Part shown: positions 17,394-26,834 of the stretch, piece by piece
How positions within the stretch are numbered: the first letter of the stretch is position 1
How the letters are laid out: each line of letters opens with the position of its first letter
NCBI GenBank assembly: GCA_050692555.1
Contig: JBOGVS010000001.1
Span: forward strand, 1-64,000
Reading direction: 5' to 3'
DNA length: 64,000 nt
Source: DAITPV01 sp050692555
Lineage (GTDB): Bacteria > Actinomycetota > UBA4738 > CALAEC01
Notes under the pieces: generated by a model
Seen by the model: the letters and a program-made list of their open reading frames with translations, nothing else
Database searches by the model: none
What the model was told of the DNA's origin: nothing
Program-made: the position numbers and the translations under genes

Positions 17394-18605
17394 GTGATCG
17401 ATTTCACCATCCCGCCTCACCTCGACGAGCTCCGCGAGCGGGTGGCGGCCTTCATTCGCGACGAGGTCCTTCCGGCGGAGGCGGATGCGGACGACCAGGA
17501 CGTCGAGGGGGTGCTGGAGCCCTTGCGGAAGAAGGCCCGGGAGGCCGACCTGTGGACCCCCCACCTGCCCCCGGAGTGGGGCGGCCTGGGCGTGGGGCCG
17601 CTGGGGATGGCCCTGATCTCCCAGGAGTGCGGGATCTCCTACCTGGCCTCGCTGGCCATCAACGCCATGGCTCCCGACGAGGGCAACATGCACCTGCTCC
17701 TGCACGCAGGAACGGAGGAGCAGAAGGAGCGCTATCTGCGGCCCCTGGCCGCCGCAGAGGTTCGCTCGTGCTTCGCCATGACCGAGCGGGAGGTATCGGG
17801 TTCTGACCCCACGGCACTCAGGACTCGTGCGGTGGAGGACGGGGACGGCTGGGTGATCGACGGCGAGAAGTGGTTCATCTCCGGGGCCCACGGGGCCGCG
17901 TTCGCCATCGTGGTGGCGGTCACCGATCCGGACGCCGACAGCCGGTACGGTCGCCACTCGCTGTTCATGGTCGACGCGGACAACCCCGGTTGGCAGGTGA
18001 TCCGGGAGGTTCCGGTGATGGGGACCGACGGGCTGGGCGGGCATTGCGAGGTCCGGCTGGAGGGATGCCGGGTCGCCGGGGACGCCATGCTGGGCGAGCG
18101 GGGAGCGGGGCTGGCCCTGGCCCAGGCCCGGCTGGGGCCGGCGCGCCTGGCACACGCCATGCGGTGGATCGGGGTGGCCCAGCGGGCCCTGGACCTGGCC
18201 GCTCGGCGGACCCTGGAACGGGAGACGTTCGGGAAGCGACTGGCCGAGCACCAGGCGGTGCAGTGGTGGCTGGCCGACTCAGCGATCCAGCTGTACGCGG
18301 CGCGGCTGATGGTCCTGCACGCGGCGTACAAGATCGAGAACGGGATGGACTTCCGGCAGGAGGTCTCGTTCGTGAAGGTGTTCGTGTCGGAGGCCCTGGG
18401 CGACATCGTCGACCGGGCCCTCCAGGTTCACGGCTCCCTCGGATACTCCGGCGACCTTCCACTCGAGCGGTTCTACCGCGACGCCCGCGCGGCCAGGATC
18501 TACGACGGGCCGTCGGAGGTCCACCGGATGGTGATCGCCCGTGCCGTGCTGAGGGCGGCCGCTGCCACCGGCTCGACCCGCGACGCCCTGGGCGGCCTGG
18601 CGTGA
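17394..18605 (+). CDS. Acyl-CoA dehydrogenase (ACAD10/11-like)
   Basis: This 403-residue flavoprotein has the standard ACAD order: N-terminal helices with LPPEWGGLG, the FAD-binding CFAMTEREVSGSDPT motif, beta-domain motif 'INGEKWFISGA' (here VIDGEKWFISGAH), and a C-terminal helical domain with RTLERETFGKRL, QVHGSLGYSG and YDGPSEVHRM. Those last elements are typical of the ACAD10/ACAD11 branch. An APH-type kinase gene begins 8 nt after its stop and a HAD gene follows, the same three domains that are fused in animal ACAD10. The start is GTG 17394. Confidence 0.88.
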   Translation: MIDFTIPPHLDELRERVAAFIRDEVLPAEADADDQDVEGVLEPLRKKAREADLWTPHLPPEWGGLGVGPLGMALISQECGISYLASLAINAMAPDEGNMHLLLHAGTEEQKERYLRPLAAAEVRSCFAMTEREVSGSDPTALRTRAVEDGDGWVIDGEKWFISGAHGAAFAIVVAVTDPDADSRYGRHSLFMVDADNPGWQVIREVPVMGTDGLGGHCEVRLEGCRVAGDAMLGERGAGLALAQARLGPARLAHAMRWIGVAQRALDLAARRTLERETFGKRLAEHQAVQWWLADSAIQLYAARLMVLHAAYKIENGMDFRQEVSFVKVFVSEALGDIVDRALQVHGSLGYSGDLPLERFYRDARAARIYDGPSEVHRMVIARAVLRAAAATGSTRDALGGLA

Positions 18606-18612
18606 GGGTCCG

Positions 18613-19680
18613 GTGAGTGCCCCTACCCCCGGACCCAGGACCGACGACACGGAGCGGCCGCTGGTCGATGCAGAGGCGCTGAGCCGGTACCTGGACGACA
18701 AGCTTCCCGGCCGGGGAGCGTTCGAGGTGGAGCGCCACCAGGCCGGACACTCCAACGAGACGTTCTTCGTTCGGCGCTCGGGGAACGAGTGGGTGCTTCG
18801 CCGCCCGCCTCGCGGCGCGTTCCTGCCCACCGCTCACGACGTGCTACGCGAGCACCGGGTCCTCTCCGCAATCGCGGAGACGCCCGCCCGAGCTCCCCAG
18901 ACGATGCTGTCCTGCGAGGACGAGTCGGTGCTGGGCGTCCCGTTCTACGTGATGGAACGGATCCGCGGCGTGGTGGTCCGGGACCGGTTGCCCGAGGGGG
19001 TGGACGCTGAGGGCCGGCGACGGATTGGGGAGGAGCTGGTGGACGCGCTGGTGGAGCTGCACGCCGTGGACTGGCGGGCCGTGGGACTGGAGGGATGGGG
19101 GAAGCCCACCGGGTACCTGGAGCGGCAAGTCCGGAGGTGGACCGGTCAGCTTCAGCTGGCCACGATGCACACCCGGCCCCTCCCGGACCTCATGGCAGCG
19201 GCCGAATGGCTGTCCGAGAACCTCCCGCCGTCCCCGCCCGCCACGATCGTGCACGGTGACTACAAGCTCGACAACGTGGTGCTCGATCCCGGCCCTCCTC
19301 CTCGCCTGGTTTCCATCCTGGACTGGGAGATGTCCACGATCGGCGACCCGCTGGCCGACGTGGGGTACCTGCTTTCGCTGTGGCGCGAACCCGATGATCC
19401 CCCCGGGGAGGTGTTGAGCGAGGAGCTCGAGCTCACCCGGCAGCCGGGATTCCCCACCCGAGCGGAGCTGCTCGAGCGATACCGGGAGCGCAGCGGAAGG
19501 GAGACTCCCGACCTGACCTGGTACGTGGTCCTGGCGGTGTGGAAGCTGGCCATCCTCCTCGAGGGCTCCTACGCCCGTCACCTGGCGGGCGTGACCGACG
19601 ACCCGTTCTTCGCCGAGCTCGAGCACGGTGTGCCGGCCCTGGCCCGCAGGGCGCTGGCCGAGGCCAACGGAACGCCGTAG
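18613..19680 (+). CDS. Aminoglycoside-phosphotransferase-family kinase (ACAD10/11 APH-like)
   Basis: This 355-residue protein has a nucleotide-binding lobe with 'GHSNETFFVRR.....VLRRPP', the Brenner motif HGDYKLDNVVLD and the metal motif DWEMSTIGDPLAD, all typical of the APH/choline-kinase superfamily. Genes of this exact type sit beside acyl-CoA dehydrogenases and match the kinase domain of ACAD10/11. By analogy it would phosphorylate a hydroxyacyl-CoA for the neighbouring dehydrogenase rather than confer drug resistance. That role is an inference. The start is GTG, 7 nt after the ACAD stop. Confidence 0.85.
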   Translation: MSAPTPGPRTDDTERPLVDAEALSRYLDDKLPGRGAFEVERHQAGHSNETFFVRRSGNEWVLRRPPRGAFLPTAHDVLREHRVLSAIAETPARAPQTMLSCEDESVLGVPFYVMERIRGVVVRDRLPEGVDAEGRRRIGEELVDALVELHAVDWRAVGLEGWGKPTGYLERQVRRWTGQLQLATMHTRPLPDLMAAAEWLSENLPPSPPATIVHGDYKLDNVVLDPGPPPRLVSILDWEMSTIGDPLADVGYLLSLWREPDDPPGEVLSEELELTRQPGFPTRAELLERYRERSGRETPDLTWYVVLAVWKLAILLEGSYARHLAGVTDDPFFAELEHGVPALARRALAEANGTP

Positions 19681-19693
19681 CCGGCCCGTCACG

Positions 19694-20347
19694 GTGAGCG
19701 CCTCTCCGGACCGGCGGCCCCGCGCGCTGGTGATCGACTTCGGCGGGGTGCTGACCACGTCGCTGGGTGATGCGTTCCGGGCTTTCTGCCGGCGAGAAGG
19801 AGCCGACTACGAACACGTCCGGGCCAAGCTCCGGCAAGCGTACGGTGAGGCCGATCCCGAGTCCCTGGTGGCCAAGTTCGAGACCGGGCGCATCGGCCGG
19901 GATGAGTTCGAGGCGGAGCTGGCCACGGCGCTATCGGAAGGGCTCGAATGTCCCATCGACCCTCACGGTCTGGTGGCCAGGATGATCGCCGACCTCCGGA
20001 TGGACGAACGGATGGTCTCCGCAGTGCGGTCGGCGCGTGCCCAGGGGATCCGGACCGCACTCCTGTCGAACTCGTGGGGGGTCGAGTCCTACCCGCACGA
20101 GCTCCTGGCGGACCTGTTCGACGAGGTGGTGATCTCAGGTCAGGCCGGGCTCCGGAAGCCCGACCCCCAGGCGTTCCGGCTGGCCGCCGAGCGGCTGGGT
20201 CTACCGCCGGAGGAGTGCGTGTTCGTGGACGACGTGAGGCGCAACGTGGACGCTGCCCAGGCTGTGGGGATGCGGGGGCTGGTCCACGAGCGGGCCGAGC
20301 TCACGGTCCCGGCCCTCGAGTCCCTCCTTCGCCGTCAGCTGCGCTGA
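19694..20347 (+). CDS. HAD-superfamily hydrolase (ACAD10 N-terminal-like)
   Basis: This 217-residue protein is a HAD-IA phosphatase-fold enzyme with motif I as IDFGGVL (the second Asp is Gly, as in the soluble-epoxide-hydrolase N-terminal group), motif II SNSWG, motif III Lys in GLRKPDP and motif IV VFVDDVRRN. The order ACAD, APH kinase, HAD matches the three domains of animal ACAD10. The last 13 nt overlap the convergent dehydrogenase gene. I chose GTG 19694, 14 nt after the kinase stop. Confidence 0.82.
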   Translation: MSASPDRRPRALVIDFGGVLTTSLGDAFRAFCRREGADYEHVRAKLRQAYGEADPESLVAKFETGRIGRDEFEAELATALSEGLECPIDPHGLVARMIADLRMDERMVSAVRSARAQGIRTALLSNSWGVESYPHELLADLFDEVVISGQAGLRKPDPQAFRLAAERLGLPPEECVFVDDVRRNVDAAQAVGMRGLVHERAELTVPALESLLRRQLR

Positions 20348-23247
20348 GCCGCCGCTCGCTTCATCTTCTTGATCACCCGGCGGCAGTCCCCCCGGTCCTG
20401 CTCCGGCCCGGGCATGCACCGGTACTTGGCCACCAGGGTGGGCGTTCCCGGCCCCACGACCACGTCGTGGATCCTGGCCCCCCCGTCGGACCAGGACCGG
20501 AACCTGAACTTCATCCCCCGAGCTCGCTGGAATTTCGGCGTGCGGACCTGCACCTGCGACCCGGCGACCACGGTTCGGGTGGCCGACACCTCCTTGGGAG
20601 CGCTGACGACCCTGGCGTTTAGACCAGGCGGCTTGGTAGCCACGGCCACCCTGACCACCTCGGGATCCAGACGGACGGTGGTTGAGCCATGGGCCCCCTG
20701 GCCGTCGGTGGCGGAGAGCTCCAGCTCAAGGTAGGCCTCGGGGCCGGCCGGGGGAGGGGTGAACGAGCCGCTCCTGGTCCCCGGCCAGGTCTGCAGGGAT
20801 CGCGGCGGACAGGTCCCGCAGTCGTGGAGCAGCAGCCGCCAGGCCATCGAAGATGCCGGGAGCTGGCCTTCCTGCGGATCGGTGGCGTGCCCCGAGAAGG
20901 CCACCGACTCCCCGACGGCCCATGCTGTTGACGGAGCCGGCGTGTCGATCATGGCGGAGGGCGCCGCGTTCGGAGCGGCGGCGGTGACGGCCTGGTAGAC
21001 GGCCGTGTACGTGGCATCGGCGCCGGGAGCGGTGATCTCGTGGGTGGCCACCCCTCCGTCCGACCACGACACCCATTCCCACGTGGAGCCGAAGCCCGTC
21101 TGGGGAGAGGGGGCGGTGATCGTGTTCGTGGATCCCACGATGACGGTGCGAGTGAACGGAGTGGTGTCGGTGTCCGACCCAGCCGTGAGGTCCAGACCGC
21201 TCGGACTGCTCTCGAAGGTCAGGTCCACGGTCTTCGGGTCGAGTCTGACGGTCTCCGTATCCGGCAGGCCGCCCGCGTCGATCGCCGTCAACCTCAGTTC
21301 CAGGTAGGCGGGGTAGTCATGGCCGGGGGCCGGGAAGGTGTCCCCGGCCGTGCCGTCCCAAGACTGGAGAGGATGGGCGTGGCCACCGTGGTACAGGGTG
21401 AGGTCCCAGGACAGGGCGGAGTCGGGCAGGTTCCCCTGCTGGGCGTCGGTGGCGTGCCCGAGGAACGTAATTTCGTCCCCCGCAGCCCACGTAGTGCTCG
21501 ATGAGGGCGTGTCGATCACCGCCGTCGGCGACGTGTTCCCGGCGCTGATGGTGATCGGGTCGGTCTCGTCCCAGAATCCCTCGGCGTCGGTCACCCGGAG
21601 CGCGGCGGTATGCGTTCCTTCGTCGTACGTCCGGGTGGCTGCTGGTCCGCTGGCATCGTCGAACTCCCCGTCACCGTCCAGGTCCCAGTGGTAGGTCAGG
21701 GTGTCCCCGGGGAGGTCGGGGTCGGTGGAGCCGGCCCCGTCGAACTCGACGGTGAGTGGGGCGGCCCCTTGGGGGGGATCGGGATCGGTGGTGGCCGCTG
21801 CCGTGGGGGGCTCGTTGTCGGAGAAGTATCGGATCCTGCGGATCGACCCCGGGTCGGCTCCTCCCCTTTCTCCGAAGTCAACGTAGAAGAGGTCGCCGCC
21901 GGGACCGATCTCGATCTCCACGGGGTTGGCTGCACCGACGGCGAAGGTGTCCACTGCAGAGGGGTTGGGCACGCCGTCGGCCTCGGGGGGCATCACCCAG
22001 ATGCAGTCCCGGGAGTAGTCGGAGAAGAACAGCGAGCCGTCGTAGAAGTTGGGGTAGTCGCCACCTTCGTAGAACGCCAAGCCCGAGAGTGAGGAATCGC
22101 CCGTGGGGCAGGGTTCCCCGACGACAACCTTCTCGCTGTGCTCGTACGCGAAATGAGGGCTGGTTACCGCCCCGGGTACGGCGTACAGGTCTTCGCACAA
22201 GTCCAGGTCCGCGCCGTCATAGCCGCTCTGGTGCTCCGTGCCCTCGTAACATGGCCACCCGAAGTTGGAGACGCCGGAGGTGGGCGAGGGGATCCGGTTG
22301 ATCTCCTCCGCGTCGTTCCACCCAACGTCACCGAGCCACAGCTCGTTCGTGCCGGGCCGGAACGTGAACCGGAACGGGTTGCGGAATCCGTAGCTCACGA
22401 TCCTCCGGGCGTTGGAGTCCGGGTCGCCGGCCAGGGGGTTGTTCGGGAGCGCCTGGCCGGTGTCGGGATCGATCCGGATGACGGAGCCGTCGAGGCCGGT
22501 AGGGTCGCTGCTCGAACCGAGGTCCTGGCTGCGGAGGGCCCCGCCCTCGTCCGGGGGGTCGCCGCACACGTTCGGGGAACCTCCGAATCCTCCGTAGTCG
22601 ACCCCCTGGAAGCTGGCCCCGTCCCCAGCCCCGACGTACAGGGCCCCGTCGGGCCCGAAGGCCACGGTTCCCACCGTATGGCTGGGGTACTGCTGGCACC
22701 AGTCACCCACCAGGATGTCCTCGCTCCCGATCATGGTGTTGCCGTCCGCCTCGAGGCGAGAAAGCCCGCCGGTAACCACACACCCGTCACCCAGGGGGTC
22801 GGGACAACCGTCCCCGGTCGAACCCGGGTCCCCCCAACGAGGCGGCTGGGGCCCGGTGAAGTTGGGGTCGTAGTCGTACGTGTACAGCGCGTAGACGTAC
22901 GGGTCGGCCGGGAAATTCGGGTCCAGCTCGAGACCCAGGAGGCCCCGGTCCCAGTAGTTGTGCACGCTGGTCCGCAGGTCCGCGAACGTGGTGGGCGTGG
23001 TGTCGGAGAGATTGTCGAAGACCTTGATCAGCCCGCTCTGCTCGGCGACGAACACCCGGCCGTCGGGGGAGAACTCGACGGCCGTGGGATGGTCGAACCC
23101 GCCGAACGCCACGGTCTCCTGGAAGTTCGTCGGCAGGCTGGTGGCCGCCGAGGCTGTCGTTTGGCCCAGAGGGACGAGGGCCAGCGCGATCGAGGCCACC
23201 ACCAGCACGACGGTGGCCAGGCCGAACCTTCCGGGATGGAGGGACAT
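20335..23247 (-). CDS. Secreted PQQ-type sugar-dehydrogenase-like protein with PKD and duplicated C-terminal modules
   Basis: The protein has 970 residues. After a signal peptide (about residues 1-33), residues 40-480 look like a glucose/sorbosone-dehydrogenase beta-propeller ('FDHPTAVEFSPDGRVFVAEQSGLIKVFDN', RGLLGLELDPNFP, 'NPFRFTFRPGTNELWLGDVGW'). A PKD domain follows (PLTVEFDGAGSTDPDLPGDTLTYHWDLDGDGEFDD). The last 350 residues contain two similar copies of a module that begins IDTPxxxTxWAxG and continues GHATDxQxGxLPxSxxxW. Enzymatic activity is probable but the substrate is unknown. The start is ATG 23247. Confidence 0.82.
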   Translation of the reverse strand: MSLHPGRFGLATVVLVVASIALALVPLGQTTASAATSLPTNFQETVAFGGFDHPTAVEFSPDGRVFVAEQSGLIKVFDNLSDTTPTTFADLRTSVHNYWDRGLLGLELDPNFPADPYVYALYTYDYDPNFTGPQPPRWGDPGSTGDGCPDPLGDGCVVTGGLSRLEADGNTMIGSEDILVGDWCQQYPSHTVGTVAFGPDGALYVGAGDGASFQGVDYGGFGGSPNVCGDPPDEGGALRSQDLGSSSDPTGLDGSVIRIDPDTGQALPNNPLAGDPDSNARRIVSYGFRNPFRFTFRPGTNELWLGDVGWNDAEEINRIPSPTSGVSNFGWPCYEGTEHQSGYDGADLDLCEDLYAVPGAVTSPHFAYEHSEKVVVGEPCPTGDSSLSGLAFYEGGDYPNFYDGSLFFSDYSRDCIWVMPPEADGVPNPSAVDTFAVGAANPVEIEIGPGGDLFYVDFGERGGADPGSIRRIRYFSDNEPPTAAATTDPDPPQGAAPLTVEFDGAGSTDPDLPGDTLTYHWDLDGDGEFDDASGPAATRTYDEGTHTAALRVTDAEGFWDETDPITISAGNTSPTAVIDTPSSSTTWAAGDEITFLGHATDAQQGNLPDSALSWDLTLYHGGHAHPLQSWDGTAGDTFPAPGHDYPAYLELRLTAIDAGGLPDTETVRLDPKTVDLTFESSPSGLDLTAGSDTDTTPFTRTVIVGSTNTITAPSPQTGFGSTWEWVSWSDGGVATHEITAPGADATYTAVYQAVTAAAPNAAPSAMIDTPAPSTAWAVGESVAFSGHATDPQEGQLPASSMAWRLLLHDCGTCPPRSLQTWPGTRSGSFTPPPAGPEAYLELELSATDGQGAHGSTTVRLDPEVVRVAVATKPPGLNARVVSAPKEVSATRTVVAGSQVQVRTPKFQRARGMKFRFRSWSDGGARIHDVVVGPGTPTLVAKYRCMPGPEQDRGDCRRVIKKMKRAAAQRS

Positions 23248-23338
23248 TGCGAAGCATTGTGCACCCTCGTGGGTCCGATGGCCGTCCCTCAGATGGCGTA
23301 GGTCTCCTACGCAGGGGGCTTTTGATACGGTTGCATCC

Positions 23339-23677
23339 GTGGAAGACGATGATCTGACCATCCCGCGGACGGTCAACGAGCAGCGGGACCGGGTGCAGCT
23401 CCTCGACGTCCGGGAGCCCTTCGAGTGGGAGGCCGGCAGGATCGACGGGGCCGTCCACATCCCCCTCCAGCGGCTCCTCGATGGGGACGTGGGGGACCTG
23501 GACCAGGGACACCCCGTGGTCGTCTACTGCCGCACCGCGAACCGAAGCGAGGTGGCCCGCCTGATGCTCGAGGCCCGGGGGTTCGAGGCCCACGTCATGG
23601 ACCAGGGGATCGAGGGCTGGGAAGCGGCGGGCCTCCCGATCACCACCCCCGAGGGCCAGCCGGGCCGCGTGGCCTGA
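23339..23677 (+). CDS. Rhodanese-like sulfurtransferase domain protein
   Basis: This 112-residue protein is a single rhodanese domain: LLDVREPFEWEAGRIDGAVHIPL, the active-site loop VVYCRTANRSEVA with catalytic Cys at about residue 68, and GIEGWEAAGLPI at the end. Such proteins carry persulfide sulfur or act as redox/regulatory domains. GTG 23339 lies 7 nt after TACGGT (23326-23331), a leaderless arrangement. It is divergent from the large dehydrogenase. Confidence 0.88.
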   Translation: MEDDDLTIPRTVNEQRDRVQLLDVREPFEWEAGRIDGAVHIPLQRLLDGDVGDLDQGHPVVVYCRTANRSEVARLMLEARGFEAHVMDQGIEGWEAAGLPITTPEGQPGRVA

Positions 23678-24703
23678 TCAGGCTCCCACGAACACCGGCC
23701 AGACCGCGCCCGCGGCGAGTCCCAGGACGAAGAGGGCGCCGGCGCGTCGCGAGTGCCGGAAGGCCCAGGAGACGAACCACAGCGGCCACACCCGGTAATC
23801 TTCGGGCGGGTCCGCAGGCTTCGGCGCCCCGTATATGCGGGCCAGTCGAACCCCTTGGGGGAGAGCCGCCGTCGCTGCCAGAGCCCAGATCGGCAGGATC
23901 CCGGCGATCACCTCGGCTGCCACCGCCGCGTAGAAGGCCACCACGAGCCCAACGGTGAACCGCCGAGCGGGGCGGTCTCCCAGCAAGACGGGCAGGGTTC
24001 TTACCCCTTGCTCCCGATCCCATGGGGCCTTGTCCAGGTGCTTCCCCATCAGCACCGAGGTCACCAGCAGCGCGTAGGGGAGCGAGGCCCACACCACGGC
24101 CCCGGGCAGCGTCCCGGTGGCCGCATAGTACGTTCCCCCGACCATCAGGGGTCCCCAGATCAGGAAGACGCTGGGCTCGCCCAGGCCGTGGAGCTTCAGT
24201 CGCAGCGGGGGAGCGACGTAGAAGACCGAGATGAACAGGCCGGCCACCGCGAACGCGGCCACCGGCCATCCCCGTTCCACCACCAGGAGGGCGAGGATCA
24301 CCACGTCCACGGCGTTGAGCACAAGGATGGCCCGGAGGAGCCCGCCCCTGGTGATCATCCCGGACAGCACCGGGTGGGGGGCGTACAGCGCTCGCGGGTA
24401 GCTCTCGGTGTCCTGTCCCAGGTCGAGGTCGAAGAAGTCGTTGATCAGGTTGTTCGCGGCGTGGGCCACGATGATCCCCACCGCCGCCACGGCGAAGAGC
24501 TCGAGTCGGAACCCCGGCGCCCGCGCGGCGAGAAGCCCGGCGATCGCCGCCGCCGTGAGCGTCATCGGCTGGACGCAGGCCCTGGTGAGGATGAGCCACC
24601 GGGAGATGAGGTCGGGCCGTCGCCCCTCCGGGAGGTTGCAGGTCCGCATCACCTCCCGGATGTTCACAAGGAGTCCCGGCGCGGCTCCGGCTCGCTTCGC
24701 CAT
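23678..24703 (-). CDS. UbiA-family polyprenyltransferase
   Basis: The 341-residue membrane protein has about eight hydrophobic helices and both Asp-rich motifs of UbiA prenyltransferases: NLINDFFDLDLGQDT (first) and a weaker DKAPWDREQG (second). The family attaches prenyl chains to aromatic or other acceptors in quinone, heme or lipid pathways. Which acceptor cannot be read here; no menaquinone gene is adjacent. The ATG at 24703 follows TACCCT (24711-24716) by 7 nt. It is convergent with the rhodanese with no gap. Confidence 0.85.
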   Translation of the reverse strand: MAKRAGAAPGLLVNIREVMRTCNLPEGRRPDLISRWLILTRACVQPMTLTAAAIAGLLAARAPGFRLELFAVAAVGIIVAHAANNLINDFFDLDLGQDTESYPRALYAPHPVLSGMITRGGLLRAILVLNAVDVVILALLVVERGWPVAAFAVAGLFISVFYVAPPLRLKLHGLGEPSVFLIWGPLMVGGTYYAATGTLPGAVVWASLPYALLVTSVLMGKHLDKAPWDREQGVRTLPVLLGDRPARRFTVGLVVAFYAAVAAEVIAGILPIWALAATAALPQGVRLARIYGAPKPADPPEDYRVWPLWFVSWAFRHSRRAGALFVLGLAAGAVWPVFVGA

Positions 24704-24710
24704 CGGAGGC

Positions 24711-24716
24711 AGGGTA
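24711..24716 (-). promoter_or_regulatory. Leaderless -10 element of the UbiA gene
   Basis: TACCCT on the minus strand ends 7 nt before ATG 24703, with no Shine-Dalgarno between them. Confidence 0.45.
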
Positions 24717-24721
24717 TCCGT

Positions 24722-26710
24722 TTAGGCCAGCTCGGCGGCCAGCGACTCCGGGTCGGTGACCGGTATCTTGCAGAGGAACCGCTCGCACACGTAGGCCGCC
24801 GGCTTCCCGTCGACCGGCTCCCGGCCCTCCAACAGCGGGACGAGCTTGGCTGCGTCCTCATCGCCGGGTGCTCGTACGGCGAGCACCACGTTGGGCAGGT
24901 AGCGCGACCACAGCTCGTGTACCAGGGCCCCGGTGGCCGGATCCCCCGGGTCGCCGGCGATGGCCACCTCCTTCGACACCGACAGGTACAGGTCCAGCGC
25001 CGAGAGGGCGTTGCCGAAACCAGTGGGCGCCCGGGCCATGAGGTCCCGGACCACGCGCAGCGCGGAAACGCCCGCGTTCTCGTACTTCATCTCCCCCGTG
25101 AACAGGGCGATCCGCTGGAGGACCTCCGCGGCCACCGAATTTCCGGAGGGAACCGCGTTGTCGAACAGCTCCTTGGGCCTGACCACCAGCCGCTCGCCGT
25201 CCGAGCCCGTCTGGAAGAATCCGCCGGTCTCCGGATCGTGGAACAGTCGCACCAGGTCGTCGGCCAGGCGGCGAGCCTCCTCGAACCACCTGACCTCGAA
25301 CGTGGTCTCGTACAGGTCCAAGCAGGCCGAGGCCATCAACGCGTGGTCGTCGGCGTAAGCCGGACCGCTGGTCCGGCCGTCGCGCCACGCTCGGAGAAGG
25401 CGGCCGTCCTCACGCCGGAGCGCTGACAGGACGAAGTCCGCCGCGGCGACTGCGGCCTCCACGTACCTTGGCTCGCCGAACGTTCTGCCGGCCGTCGCCA
25501 GGGCGGAGATCGCCAGGCCGTTCCACGCGGCCAGGACCTTGTCGTCGGTGGCCGGCTGAATGCGCTTCGTTCGGCGCTCCAGCAACCGGGCTCTGGCCTC
25601 CTCCCAGCCCGCCGGTGGGTCCGGCGTCGTCCGCCGCAGGACGTTGGCCCCCTCCCAGTTCCCTCCCGGCGAGGCTCCCAGCCACTCGGCGTTCTCCTCG
25701 CCGGCCACCTCGACCAGCTCGTCCCAGGACCACACGTACGACTTGCCCTCCACCCCTTCGGCGTCGGCGTCCTGGGCGGAGAAGAACCCCCCGTCGGGAT
25801 GGCGCATCTCCCGGAGGAGGTACTCGAGGGTCTCGGTGGCCACCCGGCGGTGGTCGTCGCGTTCGGTGACCTGCCAGGCGTGGACGTAGAGCCGGGCCAG
25901 CTGGGCGTTGTCGTACAGCATCTTCTCGAAGTGAGGCACCAGCCACACCCGATCGGTCGAGTACCGGTGGAACCCTCCGCCGACCTGGTCGTACATCCCG
26001 CCGGCGGCCATCCGATCGAGCGTCAGGCTCACCATGTCCAGCGCGCTCTCGAGGCCACGAAGGTGAGCTCGGAGCAGGAACTCCAGGGTCATGGGTTGAG
26101 GGAACTTGGGGGCCGGCCCGAACCCTCCCCACTCCGGGTCGAAGGCCTTCCGAAGACCCTGGTGGGCGGCGCGGAGGATGTCCTCGGTCAGCGGCTCCTC
26201 CGATCCCCTGGGAACCCGGGAGATGGCCTCCACCACCTGCCGGCCCTGTCGCAAAAGGTCTTCGCGCCGGTCTCGCCACCCCTCCGCCACCGCCAGGAGC
26301 ACACGCTTGAAGCCGGGCATGCCGTGGCGGTCCTCCGGCGGGAAATACGTCCCCGCGAAGAACGGCTCGCCGTGGGGCGTCAGGAACACCGTCATCGGCC
26401 ACCCGCCGTGTCCGCTCATGGCCTGGACGGCATCCATGTAGATGGCGTCCACATCCGGCCGTTCCTCCCGGTCCACCTTCACGCTGACGAAGTGCTCGTT
26501 CATCAGCCGCGCGGTCTCGGGATCCTCGAAGGATTCGCGCTCCATGACGTGGCACCAGTGGCAGGCCGCGTATCCGACCGACAGAAGGATCGGCCGGTCC
26601 TCCCGCCGGGCCCGCTCGAGGGCCTCGGGGCCCCACTCGTGCCAGTCCACGGGGTTGTCCGCGTGCTGAAGGAGGTACGGGCTGGTGGCGGTGGCCAGGC
26701 GGTTGCCCAT
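24722..26710 (-). CDS. YyaL/DUF255-type thioredoxin-domain protein
   Basis: This 662-residue protein matches the YyaL/SPATA20 family: N-terminal NRLATATSPYLLQHADNPVDW, a thioredoxin-fold region with the active-site CHWCHVMERESFED, then 'VKVDREERPDVDAIYM', GWPMTVFLTP and a C-terminal six-hairpin-like (alpha/alpha toroid) domain. The length is as expected. The family's biochemical role is not established. I chose ATG 26710 since TAGAGT (26718-26723) lies 7 nt upstream; a GTG at 26719 overlaps the hexamer. It starts 5 nt after the UbiA promoter region and may be expressed separately. Confidence 0.88.
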   Translation of the reverse strand: MGNRLATATSPYLLQHADNPVDWHEWGPEALERARREDRPILLSVGYAACHWCHVMERESFEDPETARLMNEHFVSVKVDREERPDVDAIYMDAVQAMSGHGGWPMTVFLTPHGEPFFAGTYFPPEDRHGMPGFKRVLLAVAEGWRDRREDLLRQGRQVVEAISRVPRGSEEPLTEDILRAAHQGLRKAFDPEWGGFGPAPKFPQPMTLEFLLRAHLRGLESALDMVSLTLDRMAAGGMYDQVGGGFHRYSTDRVWLVPHFEKMLYDNAQLARLYVHAWQVTERDDHRRVATETLEYLLREMRHPDGGFFSAQDADAEGVEGKSYVWSWDELVEVAGEENAEWLGASPGGNWEGANVLRRTTPDPPAGWEEARARLLERRTKRIQPATDDKVLAAWNGLAISALATAGRTFGEPRYVEAAVAAADFVLSALRREDGRLLRAWRDGRTSGPAYADDHALMASACLDLYETTFEVRWFEEARRLADDLVRLFHDPETGGFFQTGSDGERLVVRPKELFDNAVPSGNSVAAEVLQRIALFTGEMKYENAGVSALRVVRDLMARAPTGFGNALSALDLYLSVSKEVAIAGDPGDPATGALVHELWSRYLPNVVLAVRAPGDEDAAKLVPLLEGREPVDGKPAAYVCERFLCKIPVTDPESLAAELA

Positions 26711-26834
26711 CGGTTCCACTCTATCGGGGGGTCCGCTCGCCGGGTGATGTAGATGCTTGAACGAATCCTGGCGAGCTACCCCCCCGAGCCCCCCCTTACA
26801 AGGGCCTTAGACTGTCGCCGGAGGAGGTGGTGGC

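Noticed and set aside
18613..19680. Antibiotic-resistance aminoglycoside phosphotransferase
   Set aside because: The APH-type motifs are those of the large superfamily, and the operon partners (ACAD and HAD) point to acyl metabolism.
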